DNA of 9,752 nt, taken from Bacillus benzoevorans (GTDB lineage Bacteria > Bacillota > Bacilli > Bacillales > Cytobacillaceae). The stretch's first letter is position 1; every line of letters starts with the position of its first letter. The position numbers were made by a program, and so were the translations under genes. This document shows, one piece after another, positions 1 to 6,145 of this stretch. The stretch spans positions 1 through 9,752 of the forward strand of contig NZ_JACHGK010000039.1 in NCBI RefSeq assembly GCF_014207535.1, in the 5' to 3' direction. A model generated the notes under the pieces. The model made no database searches. It had not been told where the DNA came from and saw only the letters and a list, made by a program, of their open reading frames with translations.

Positions 1-71
1 AGGGATTCTAACCTTCTAATTTAAAGATGCTTCCCCTGCCTAATTGGAAAAATTAGGTGGGGGAATTTTAA

Positions 72-333
72 ATGCACAAGTGGGGGATTTTTGAGTTGAC
101 AATTACAATTTGGTATTTCCTTTCTTGTCTTAGGAATTAGACATAACAAACAAATCCATAAAAAGGAGGGTTCAGGTACTGGGATAAATGAATCAATAAT
201 ACTTTCATTTATTGTGGAAGGGTTATTTTGGATATTTGATAAACTTCCATATTGGGTTGTCAAAACTTTATATTTTTTATTATCAATTGTTTTATTTGTT
301 TGGAGTTATATGTTGTTTAAACATTCTTATTAA
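72..333 (+). pseudogene. Frameshifted gene for a small membrane protein
   Basis: An ATG at 72 follows a good ribosome binding site (AGGTGGGG, about 55-63) and opens a frame reading MHKWGIFELTITIWYFL before it stops at about 138. From about 118 the next frame stays open to the TAA at 331-333. That frame reads FLVLGIRHNKQIHKKEGSG, then a hydrophilic linker, then a hydrophobic tail (YFLLSIVLFVWSYMLF). The second frame has no usable start of its own. Removing one base in the pyrimidine run at about 118-128 joins the two into an 86-residue protein with an N-terminal and a C-terminal membrane segment around a lysine-rich middle. I see the two matching halves directly; that they are one broken gene is inference. 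A sequencing error or a programmed shift would look the same. I do not recognise the family. The stop codon lies inside the repeat element that follows. Confidence 0.5.
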
Positions 334-375
334 GCAATCGGGCGCGTCTCTGAAATAACTGGAAATGCATTTTTC
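328..375 (+). repeat. Dispersed GGGCGC element, copy 1
   Basis: The core TATTAAGCAATCGGGCGC is followed by a loop region and ATGCATTTTTC. The 42 bases from GCAA at 334 to the final C align without gaps to the 42 bases at 2189-2230. A weak stem (GCGT with ATGC, flanked by partial pairing) precedes the T run, so this is a decayed terminator-like copy. It overlaps the stop codon of the broken membrane-protein gene. Confidence 0.6.
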
Positions 376-384
376 CTATTTATG

Positions 385-427
385 AAAAAAGAATTTCAAG
401 ACCGATATACATTCGGTCTTGAAATTC
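385..427 (-). terminator. Intrinsic terminator of the secreted-protein gene
   Basis: A perfect 15-bp inverted repeat (391-405 with 413-427) has a 7-base loop. On the minus strand it is followed by six Ts (the A run at 385-390). It lies 8 bases after the stop of the minus-strand gene ending at 436 and is a textbook Rho-independent terminator for it. Confidence 0.9.
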
Positions 428-435
428 TCCTTTTA

Positions 436-927
436 CTACTCAGAAGTAAATATAAAAGTTTCTTTTAACGGTCTGCCTTCGCTTCCTTTTTGCGTCCAAA
501 CAATTTCTATTTCTAATTCAGTAGCTTTTTCAGCTAAAAGAAAATTGGCATGTTCATAAGGAAAGCCACGATTTAATTGTTCTGCAAAAGAGATTGATCG
601 ATCATAACGATCCTGATTACAATCCCTTTCATCAGGACAACCGAAAAGCGCATATTTCGTCTTAGAATTAGGCTCATTTCTATACATATAAACTTCCATA
701 GTTAATACATCAGTACCGATTTTATCAATTTTTAAAGAGTAAGTGTGATATTTTCCTTTTTCGGGTTTAACTAGGTTCTCACCTTGTTTGGCTTCTCCTA
801 CTTGAACTGACCATTGTTTTGATGTTTGTTTAGCCGGTAATTTGTCGAATGTTAAAGCAGAAGTCTCTAATGCTGCTGGTGACATACATAAAATAGTTAG
901 TAGGCATATTAAGAATATTTTTTTCAT
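436..927 (-). CDS. Secreted protein of unknown function
   Basis: This gene encodes 163 residues. The N terminus is a clear signal peptide: MKKI, a hydrophobic core to about residue 20, and likely cleavage after the TSA near residue 24. The cysteine at residue 14 is not in a lipobox, so the protein is probably released rather than lipid-anchored. The mature part is hydrophilic and mixed in charge, with alternating beta-like segments (residues 60-83 and 134-162). It has two close cysteines, C97 and C103, in a GCPDERDC stretch that could form a small disulfide loop. The ATG at 927 is preceded by AAGGAG at about 11 bases. The gene stands alone on its strand and has its own strong terminator. I do not recognise the family and assign no function. 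Confidence 0.8.
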   Translation of the reverse strand: MKKIFLICLLTILCMSPAALETSALTFDKLPAKQTSKQWSVQVGEAKQGENLVKPEKGKYHTYSLKIDKIGTDVLTMEVYMYRNEPNSKTKYALFGCPDERDCNQDRYDRSISFAEQLNRGFPYEHANFLLAEKATELEIEIVWTQKGSEGRPLKETFIFTSE

Positions 928-1008
928 TATACCGTTTTCTCCTTATTTGAGTTCCTTTTATTGTTCTTAAATTTAGAGCAAATTATTCAATTTCTAATTA
1001 GTGTTTAA

Positions 1009-1113
1009 GGTAAAGAGCTTATTGAACAACAGGCGCGAAAATTGGGCTACGTAGCAGTCTATCTTTTGGCCTCTAATCAATTTATAGGGAGTTTAATTGA
1101 AGAAGTGGAGTAA
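1009..1113 (+). pseudogene. Possible remnant of a GNAT acetyltransferase
   Basis: A 34-codon open stretch reads GKELIEQQARKLGYVAVYLL, then ASNQFIGSLIEEVE and a stop. The first part resembles the acetyl-CoA-binding helix and following strand of GNAT N-acetyltransferases (G-x-G-K-x-L-I-E, then A-x-x-x-G-Y-x-x-V-Y-L). There is no start codon or ribosome binding site, and a stop sits directly in front. Only a small internal piece of the usual domain of about 150 residues is present. It is a decayed fragment at best. The match is short enough that chance remains possible. Confidence 0.3.
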
Positions 1114-1206
1114 ATTAATTATTAATATCAGCAACAAACATTAAGGTTATGTTTATTTAGCTAGACAAGTGGTTTGAAAAATGTTGAAAATGAAACCTTG
1201 AGTATG

Positions 1207-1233
1207 GCAGCTCTGTTACAGAGGTGCTTTTTT
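1207..1233 (+). terminator. Terminator-like hairpin
   Basis: The stem GCA-G-CTCTG (1207-1215) pairs with CAGAG-G-TGC (1219-1227) around one G/G mismatch and a 3-base loop, followed by six Ts (1228-1233). It would end transcripts entering from the left. No intact plus-strand gene lies directly upstream, so it may have outlived the gene it served. Confidence 0.5.
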
Positions 1234-1324
1234 GCTTTATTACAAAACAATGGCAATCATCAGGATTGTAAATTGAGGAAACATAATAAAAACAATTTGG
1301 GACGCTGTAAGGTGGTGAGTATGG

Positions 1325-2143
1325 ATGAAAAAGTTAATAATTTTAATCTTAGTGATTACTTGGATTTTCCTCCCAGTTCAAATGGCAAATGCAAATGTCC
1401 TATTGAAATCGGAGGATGTTGCTTCTATGGAAATAAATCGCACCTCTGGGGGAACACGTACTTTCAGTGAAAGCGATGGGATTGAAGAGTTCGTCATCAG
1501 AAAGGTTATTGAATGGATTAACACAGCAAGTTCTGTAAAAGAAGCAACAGAATTAGATATTAAAAAAACACCAATTGCCGTATTAAAAATAAAAATGAAA
1601 AACGGTGATGTTGCTATAGTAGAACCTGCTTATGACTGTCATGTTCAAAATCAAACAAAATTTTGTACGCTATCAGATGGTGATGTCATCCTTACCCGAA
1701 ATAACGATAAGATTCGATTGAAATCGGTTGAGCTTTTTGATTGGCTTCTAACAGGGTGGAAACATGAAAGTACAACGCCACCTCAAGATACGAAAGAAAT
1801 GATGATCAATGATATATTAATGCTTTTATTAGGTCCAGAAATAGATAAGGCGGTGTGCGATTATTACTCTGAATATTTAACTAAAACTCCATTGGTCTAC
1901 CCATACCAAGTTGAAATTGTAAATGTAGATAGAATTGGTGGTTTCCGTACGTTTCATTTTATAATCACATTAGAAACTACACCAGTTGTTGGACCACATA
2001 TTTCTGTTGGAAAAGACAGATTGACTTTTGAAATTTCACCAACCATCATTCCTGGTCAAATTAAACTAAAGAAATTTGAACATCTTGAAACACATGAACT
2101 TCCTCCGAATTGGCAAGACATAATAAAAAAGAGAGCCCCGTAA
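1325..2143 (+). CDS. Secreted two-domain protein with C-terminal DUF3888
   Basis: This gene encodes 272 residues. Residues 1-23 form a signal peptide with likely cleavage after ANA. Residues about 30-145 form a first region with a GTRTFSESDGIEEF stretch, alternating strands and two cysteines (C105, C114). Residues about 160-262 match DUF3888 as I know it from Bacillus: a short helix (LLLGPEIDKAVCDYYSEYL), then PYQVEIVNV, GGFRTFHF, the conserved TPVVGPHISVGKD block, and a closing KKFEHL. DUF3888 proteins are usually short and secreted and have no known function. Here the domain carries an extra N-terminal module, so the protein is about twice the usual length. The ATG at 1325 follows AAGGTGG at 9 bases. 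The gene appears to be monocistronic and ends at the hairpin inside repeat copy 2. The DUF3888 call is from memory of the motif. Confidence 0.8.
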   Translation: MKKLIILILVITWIFLPVQMANANVLLKSEDVASMEINRTSGGTRTFSESDGIEEFVIRKVIEWINTASSVKEATELDIKKTPIAVLKIKMKNGDVAIVEPAYDCHVQNQTKFCTLSDGDVILTRNNDKIRLKSVELFDWLLTGWKHESTTPPQDTKEMMINDILMLLLGPEIDKAVCDYYSEYLTKTPLVYPYQVEIVNVDRIGGFRTFHFIITLETTPVVGPHISVGKDRLTFEISPTIIPGQIKLKKFEHLETHELPPNWQDIIKKRAP

Positions 2144-2182
2144 ACTTTATGAGTATTTTCTGTTCTTTATCGCATTTTTCAC

Positions 2183-2230
2183 TATTCAGCAAACGGGCGC
2201 TTTTACTAAATAGGCAAAAGCGTCTTTTTC
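2183..2230 (+). terminator. Terminator formed by GGGCGC element, copy 2
   Basis: TATTCAGCAAACGGGCGC leads into a 9-bp stem (GGCGCTTTT at 2196-2204 with AAAAGCGTC at 2216-2224, one G-U pair), followed by five Ts. It lies 40 bases after the DUF3888 gene and is the best-preserved copy of the dispersed element. It shows that the GGGCGC core is the rising arm of an intrinsic terminator. Confidence 0.8.
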
Positions 2231-2367
2231 TTGTGATTCAGGGCCTTCCTTAGTTTGATAATTTGTTATTGTCTCCGATTCTTGAATATCTTAGTATAAA
2301 CAAGATTTTCCGTGAACATAATAGAATCTAGAATAATGGATTGAAACAGTAGGAGAGTGAAAGAATC

Positions 2368-3210
2368 ATGTTATTATCCGAGGCATGGAAAAAGTACCAG
2401 CAAGATAAAAAGATTGAGGGATATTCACCACTTACATTAAAAACATATTGTTTTCAATATAATCTCTTACTCCGATTTTTCGGGAATATTGACATGAGAG
2501 AAATCACTACCGAGAAATTAAAAGAGTATCTTATTCAGGAGGGCGAGCATTTAAAGGCATCTAGTTTGGGGAACAGGGTGCGTTGCATTAAATCAATTTT
2601 TAAATGGACACATGAGGAAGGTTATATTCCGAAGAATCCGGCTGCAAAATTAAAGGAGCCAAAATTGGGTAAAAGAATTCCAAAGTTTCTTTCCGATCTA
2701 GAGATTGAGCATCTCAGAGAAGCCTGTCATACAACGATGGAGAAAGCTCTATTTGAATTTTTTTATTCAACCGGGTGCCGAATCGGCGAAGTGGTTAAAT
2801 TAAATCGCGACGATATTGATTTTCGCTCAAATTCAGTCATTGTCCATGGAAAAGGGGATAAAGAAAGGGAAGTATACTTTAATACTCGTTGCTCCATTTG
2901 GTTGAAAAGGTATTTGGATCAACGAGATGATGATGAGTCTTGCCTGTTTGTGACAGAGAGAAGGTCCAAAAGACGTATGAGTATCGATAACTTACGATAT
3001 ATTATCAAAAGAATATCGAATCGTGCCGGTATAAAAAAGAGTATCCACCCACATCAATTGCGTCACAGCTATGCTACACATATGATGAATAACGGTGCAC
3101 CACTTGAGGTGATTCAAAGTTTACTGGGCCATGAAAAGAGTGAGACGACCAAGATATATGCGCAGCTAAGTGGAAAGCTGAGGCAGGATTTTTATAGCAA
3201 ATATTTTTGA
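2368..3210 (+). CDS. Tyrosine recombinase of the XerC/XerD type
   Basis: This gene encodes 280 residues and belongs to the tyrosine site-specific recombinases (phage integrase family). Residues about 1-85 are the SAM-like core-binding domain (AWKKYQQDKKIEGYSPLTLK) and about 105-280 the catalytic domain. All the active-site residues are visible: R138 (STGCRIGE), K162 (HGKGDKE), H229 and R232 (HPHQLRHSYATH), H255 (LLGHE) and nucleophile Y264 (KIYAQLS). The protein therefore looks active. It is slightly shorter than the housekeeping XerC and XerD (about 295-300). No transposase, phage or integron genes flank it, so it is a solo recombinase, either a Xer paralogue or the remnant driver of a small element. 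The ATG at 2368 follows AGGAG at about 11 bases. Its target site is unknown. Confidence 0.92.
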   Translation: MLLSEAWKKYQQDKKIEGYSPLTLKTYCFQYNLLLRFFGNIDMREITTEKLKEYLIQEGEHLKASSLGNRVRCIKSIFKWTHEEGYIPKNPAAKLKEPKLGKRIPKFLSDLEIEHLREACHTTMEKALFEFFYSTGCRIGEVVKLNRDDIDFRSNSVIVHGKGDKEREVYFNTRCSIWLKRYLDQRDDDESCLFVTERRSKRRMSIDNLRYIIKRISNRAGIKKSIHPHQLRHSYATHMMNNGAPLEVIQSLLGHEKSETTKIYAQLSGKLRQDFYSKYF

Positions 3211-3349
3211 GAAAATTGAAAATGTGACGACCCTACTTCTGTCTGTTCCACCGAGTCTTTGGAAGGGAAAGCGTATTGCTAGTAACCAAACTATAAAAAA
3301 AAGTAAACACATGATAATATTAAATTAAAGGAAGTTGGAGGTGTTCTAA

Positions 3350-3607
3350 ATGAAATGGGAAGAAGTATGCCAAGCGTTTCCTGACCAATGGGTGTTGATT
3401 GAGGCAATCCAAGCCAATACGAATGATGAAAGTGAACGTATCTTAGAAGAAGTTGCACCTTTGAAAAAGTTTTCTAATTCTCCAGAAGCAATGAAAGCTT
3501 ATCAAGAACTACATCGTGAAAATCCTTCCCGTGAGCTATATGTACTTCACACCAGCCGAAAAAATCCAAATATCATTGAGAAAAAATGGGTGGGTGTGAG
3601 ACGATAG
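3350..3607 (+). CDS. Small protein, partner of the aspartic protease
   Basis: This gene encodes 85 residues and is soluble, with no signal peptide or membrane segment. It starts MKWEEVCQAFPDQWVLIEAI and ends YVLHTSRKNPNIIEKKWVGV. The ATG follows a strong GGAGGTG ribosome binding site. Its TAG stop overlaps the GTG start of the next gene by one base (TAGTG), so the two are almost certainly translated together. From memory, small proteins of this kind commonly sit directly before retropepsin-like proteases in Bacillus. I know of no established function. It could be the protease's substrate, regulator or partner, but nothing in the sequence decides this. Confidence 0.8.
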   Translation: MKWEEVCQAFPDQWVLIEAIQANTNDESERILEEVAPLKKFSNSPEAMKAYQELHRENPSRELYVLHTSRKNPNIIEKKWVGVRR

Positions 3608-3993
3608 TGAAAAAGTTGTTTATAGATGAGGGACTATTACTAACAGATATGGAAGTAACCTATAAAGGGAAATCATTATTGTTAAAACGAGTTCTAGTGG
3701 ATACCGGCTCTGGAAGTACGATTATTAAAATGGATTTGGCAGAATCAATCGGTATTGTTGCTGAAGAAAATGACATGATTTATCGTATTAGTGGTGTAGG
3801 AGGATCAGAGTTTGTTTTTTCAAAAGCAATTGATTCCATAAAAATTGGAGAGAAAGAAGCAGATAATTTCACAGTAGAAATTGGTGCAATGGACTATGGG
3901 TTTGAATTAGACGGAATTATTGGATTGGATTTACTACAACAAATGAAGTCAATTATTAATTTAGACAAGCTTATCATAGAGTTTGACTGTTAG
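3607..3993 (+). CDS. Retropepsin-like aspartic protease
   Basis: This gene encodes 128 residues from a GTG start. The single catalytic motif is LVDTGSGSTII (D32, T33, G34), followed by a GVGGSEFVF flap-like segment near residues 63-71 and the hydrophobic-glycine motif DGIIGLDLL (102-110). This is the layout of one retropepsin-type half, which acts as a homodimer in related enzymes. There is no signal peptide or membrane helix, so it is probably cytosolic. The frame is open 21 bases further up to an ATG at 3586. I prefer GTG 3607 because the resulting start (MKKLFIDEGLLLT) fits the family, GGGTGTGAG lies just before it, and it overlaps the upstream TAG by one base. A terminator follows at once. 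The substrate is unknown. Confidence 0.85.
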   Translation: MKKLFIDEGLLLTDMEVTYKGKSLLLKRVLVDTGSGSTIIKMDLAESIGIVAEENDMIYRISGVGGSEFVFSKAIDSIKIGEKEADNFTVEIGAMDYGFELDGIIGLDLLQQMKSIINLDKLIIEFDC

Positions 3994-3995
3994 GG

Positions 3996-4033
3996 GCAAG
4001 TATGGCGGAATTTCCATAGTTGCTTTTTATTTT
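3996..4033 (+). terminator. Terminator of the aspartic protease pair
   Basis: GCAAGTATGG (3996-4005) pairs with CCATAGTTGC (4014-4023), nine of ten pairs with one G/G mismatch, around an 8-base loop. TTTTTATTTTAT follows. It starts 2 bases after the protease stop. Confidence 0.75.
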
Positions 4034-4046
4034 ATATAAATGTCTT

Positions 4047-4103
4047 TATTCCGGAATCGGGCGCTATCGTATTATAAGGTCAATCAGATATTTCTGGTTG
4101 GCC
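4047..4103 (+). repeat. GGGCGC element, copy 3, with an added hairpin
   Basis: TATTCCGGAATCGGGCGC (4047-4064) matches the element core closely, but its own falling arm is missing. Instead a separate 10-bp stem follows: GGTCAATCAG (4078-4087) with CTGGTTGGCC (4094-4103), including G-U pairs, and then TATTTTAT. It may act as a second, weaker terminator behind the one at 3996. Confidence 0.55.
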
Positions 4104-4144
4104 TATTTTATATGGGTTATGCTTTAGGTAGTCGGGGTAGGACG

Positions 4145-4197
4145 ATCGGGCGCGTGGGACTTGATCCCGTGCAGAATAATGTCCACCTCCCACGCCC
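4145..4197 (+). repeat. GGGCGC element, copy 4, in a GC-rich foldable block
   Basis: ATCGGGCGCG at 4145-4154 matches the element core. GGGCG-TGGGA (4148-4159, with a 2-base bulge) can pair with TCCCACGCCC (4188-4197). Alternatively GCGTGGGA (4152-4159) can pair locally with TCCCGTGC (4165-4172), including two G-U pairs. The two folds share bases and exclude each other. No T tract follows, so this is not a simple terminator. The block is clearly more GC-rich than its surroundings. Confidence 0.4.
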
Positions 4198-4336
4198 ACA
4201 TCATACCTCTATTATTTCTTTTTCTTCCAAACATCTTTAACCCGGTTTGTCTTCTCCCTGTATTCAAAAGCTCTAGTATTACTTTTAGAATCTAGTCCGT
4301 AAAAACATGTTAAGGACATACAGATAAAACCATATA

Positions 4337-4365
4337 TTGGTATTAATTACAATATATGTTAATAC
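4337..4365 (+). promoter_or_regulatory. Possible promoter of the subtilase gene
   Basis: TTGGTA (4337-4342) and TAATAC (4360-4365) are separated by 17 bases, and a TG lies one base before the -10. The -10 match is poor, so this is only a candidate. The start of transcription would fall about 35 bases before the ATG. Confidence 0.3.
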
Positions 4366-4406
4366 TTTGTTATCAATCTATTAAATATCAATGGAGGAGA
4401 GTGTAT

Positions 4407-5876
4407 ATGAAGAAGAAGGTTCTACATACTTTGCTGTCTGTTACATTTGGGATTGGAATATTGGCAGCGAGTGATTCATCTGTCCATGTTTCTGCTAACG
4501 AACAAAATTCTAAACAAGAAGTGAACGTAAAAAATCTTTATGTAATAGCCTTTCAAAATGAGTTACCTCAAGACTATCGAGAAATAATAGAGAAGGCTGG
4601 AGGGGAGGTTGTTAAAACAATTCCGGAAATCGGAGGAGTAGAAGCCCAATCTGGTCATTCCTCCTTTTTACAAAATCTAAGTAAATTAACGTCTATTGAA
4701 GCTGCAAATAGAGAAATTCCTCTTGCATTAAATGATCCAACTGCTAAACTGTCAGCACAACAGGATTCCACAGTAAATCAGACAGAGCCGGAGAGTTACT
4801 GGGATAACCAATGGGATATGCAAAGAGTGACAAATAACGGAAAATCATATGAAATCGAAACGGGTGGATATACAGATAAAGATGGGGAGACCGTACATAA
4901 GGCGGTTGTAGGGGTTATTGATACAGGGATAGACATGTCACACCCAGATTTAAAGAATAATATAGTTGGCGGAAGAAATTTAGTTCCCGCTGGAATAGAT
5001 GAATCTGAAACAGGGGATCCGAATGACATCAAAGATCGAAACGGACATGGTACAAATGTTGCTGGTATTATTGCTGCTAATGGAAAAGTAAAAGGAGTGG
5101 GACCAGAGTTAGGAATACGTTCCTACCGTGTTATTTCAGGCCAAGGGTTTGCCATGCCAGCTTGGGTCATAGATGCTATTATGGCAGCAGCAGATGATAA
5201 CGTGGATGTAATCAATATGTCTCTTCGTCTCTATAATAATACAAAAATGATAATTGAAGGAACTACTTATAAAACTGCAGCTGAAACCATCCTATGGAAG
5301 CGTGCTATTCAATATGCCGTGAATAACGGTGTAACAGTCGTGGCAGGCAGCGGGAATGAAAGTTTGAACTTGGATGACAAGAATCAAGTGAATAAATTTT
5401 TGAATATGATTTATGAACCTTACGGAATAAAAGTAGAGGGAGCAGCTACTGCAGTACCTGCCCAGCTTCCAGGTGTTATAAACGTATCGGCTTCGATAAA
5501 ATGGTCGACTCGGGAGCTAGCATTTTACTCCAACTATGGAAATAGCGCAATTGATGTCGCAGGCCCTGGAGGAGACCTAGGCCCCGAATTTGCCGAAACA
5601 TTTGATCCTGAAACGGCTGATCAAAGTTGCTTGATCTTTAACACATGGCCAACATACTTAGGTTCCTCCTATAATTATATGGCAGGTACCTCTATGGCTA
5701 CTCCTCAGGTTGCCGGTGTTGCAGGAGTTGTAAAAGCAGCCAATCCTCAATTTACGCCTGCACAGGTAACAGCTCGTATTAAACAAACAGCGCTGGATTA
5801 TGGGAAAATCGGACAGGATCCTTTATTTGGTGCCGGGGAAGCAAATGCATATCGAGCTTTAAATAACATTAAATAA
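4407..5876 (+). CDS. Secreted S8 subtilisin-like protease, LanP-like
   Basis: This gene encodes 489 residues. The order is a signal peptide (about 1-31, cleavage near VSA-NEQ), an I9-type propeptide (about 43-108, NLYVIAFQNELPQDY), a linker, and a catalytic domain (about 132-485). The triad is complete: D172 (VVGVIDTGID), H214 (NGHGTNVAGI) and S429 (AGTSMATPQVAG), with oxyanion-hole N317 (AGSGNES). WDMQRVTNNGKSYEI before the first motif, and the long insert LDDKNQVNKFLNMIYEP after the Asn motif, recall the lantibiotic leader peptidases NisP and EpiP. There is no LPxTG or membrane tail, so it should be freely secreted. No lanthipeptide precursor, modification or transport gene is in the window, so its substrate is open. 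I chose the ATG at 4407, not 4356, because GGAGGAG lies 8 bases ahead and the signal peptide starts there. Confidence 0.9.
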   Translation: MKKKVLHTLLSVTFGIGILAASDSSVHVSANEQNSKQEVNVKNLYVIAFQNELPQDYREIIEKAGGEVVKTIPEIGGVEAQSGHSSFLQNLSKLTSIEAANREIPLALNDPTAKLSAQQDSTVNQTEPESYWDNQWDMQRVTNNGKSYEIETGGYTDKDGETVHKAVVGVIDTGIDMSHPDLKNNIVGGRNLVPAGIDESETGDPNDIKDRNGHGTNVAGIIAANGKVKGVGPELGIRSYRVISGQGFAMPAWVIDAIMAAADDNVDVINMSLRLYNNTKMIIEGTTYKTAAETILWKRAIQYAVNNGVTVVAGSGNESLNLDDKNQVNKFLNMIYEPYGIKVEGAATAVPAQLPGVINVSASIKWSTRELAFYSNYGNSAIDVAGPGGDLGPEFAETFDPETADQSCLIFNTWPTYLGSSYNYMAGTSMATPQVAGVAGVVKAANPQFTPAQVTARIKQTALDYGKIGQDPLFGAGEANAYRALNNIK

Positions 5877-5955
5877 ATATTTTGAATCCAAGGCACGGCC
5901 CAAAAAATCCTTTTTCATCGTGAGTTTTTCAAATGAAAGTTGTTGTTAAAAAAGA

Positions 5956-5988
5956 AGATCTGGAGAGGGGACTTCCCAGATCTTTTTT
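5956..5988 (+). terminator. Terminator of the subtilase gene
   Basis: AGATCTGG (5956-5963) pairs with CCAGATCT (5976-5983), and the T run (5983-5988) follows. A run of As just before the stem lets the base extend further. It lies 80 bases after the subtilase stop. Confidence 0.8.
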
Positions 5989-6101
5989 GCATTAATTCCA
6001 ATTTCAGGTATTTTTAGTATCTTAAAGTACGATGAATACGGTGGAAAAACATACTGTAGATAAGGACCAGATAGTTTAGTAGTTCTTCTTTTTGGAGATT
6101 C

Positions 6102-6145
6102 TATAATTTTCCATGTTAAAATCAATGTTGGAGGTGTTTCTTTTG
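6102..6145 (+). promoter_or_regulatory. -10 box and ribosome binding site fixing a TTG start
   Basis: A perfect TATAAT (6102-6107) predicts a transcript start near 6114; I see no good -35. TTGGAGGTG (6128-6136) then lies 8 bases (counted from GGAGG) before TTG at 6143. The alternative ATG at 6113 would fall at the transcript start with no ribosome binding site, which argues for TTG as the true start. Confidence 0.55.

Larger units (their letters stand above)
928..1324. other. Intergenic stretch without an intact gene
   Basis: About 400 bases lie between two divergently oriented genes for exported proteins. I see the ribosome binding site of the minus-strand gene (AAGGAG, near 939-944), a short GNAT-like coding scrap at 1009-1113, a terminator-like hairpin at 1207-1233, and the AAGGTGG ribosome binding site for the next gene at 1309-1315. 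I cannot point to a convincing sigma-A promoter. An open frame starting at 1174 has no ribosome binding site and reads through the hairpin, so I do not count it as a gene. Confidence 0.6.
4034..4406. other. Intergenic region with element copies and hairpins
   Basis: About 370 bases lie between the protease terminator and the subtilase gene. They hold element copies at 4047 and 4145, a 10-bp hairpin at 4078-4103, a GC-rich foldable block at 4148-4197, and the subtilase leader. An open frame at 4040-4240 has no ribosome binding site and reads through these structures, so I reject it. On the minus strand, 4234-4124 could encode 36 residues beginning MFGRKRNNRGMMW. This start resembles those of short basic Bacillus proteins, but the rest is not recognisable. 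At most it is a remnant. Confidence 0.5.

Noticed and set aside
21..263. Minus-strand open frame of 80 codons
   Set aside because: It lies opposite the plus-strand membrane gene, which has a good ribosome binding site and coherent hydrophobic segments; the minus frame has neither.
1174..1470. Plus-strand open frame of 98 codons
   Set aside because: No ribosome binding site. It reads through a terminator-like hairpin and overlaps the signal-peptide region of the DUF3888 gene in another frame.
2368..3993. Toxin-antitoxin or phage-defence island built around the recombinase
   Set aside because: No recognisable defence domain, phage gene or transposase; only a solo recombinase and a protease pair separated by 139 bases.
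4040..4240. Plus-strand open frame of 66 codons
   Set aside because: It reads through a repeat copy and two hairpins, starts in a terminator's T-rich tail and has no ribosome binding site.
4034..4406. Known riboswitch or T-box leader before the subtilase gene
   Set aside because: No recognisable riboswitch core, T-box motif or terminator adjacent to the gene start.
4796..5032. Minus-strand open frame inside the subtilase gene
   Set aside because: Shadow of a conserved catalytic domain on the other strand.
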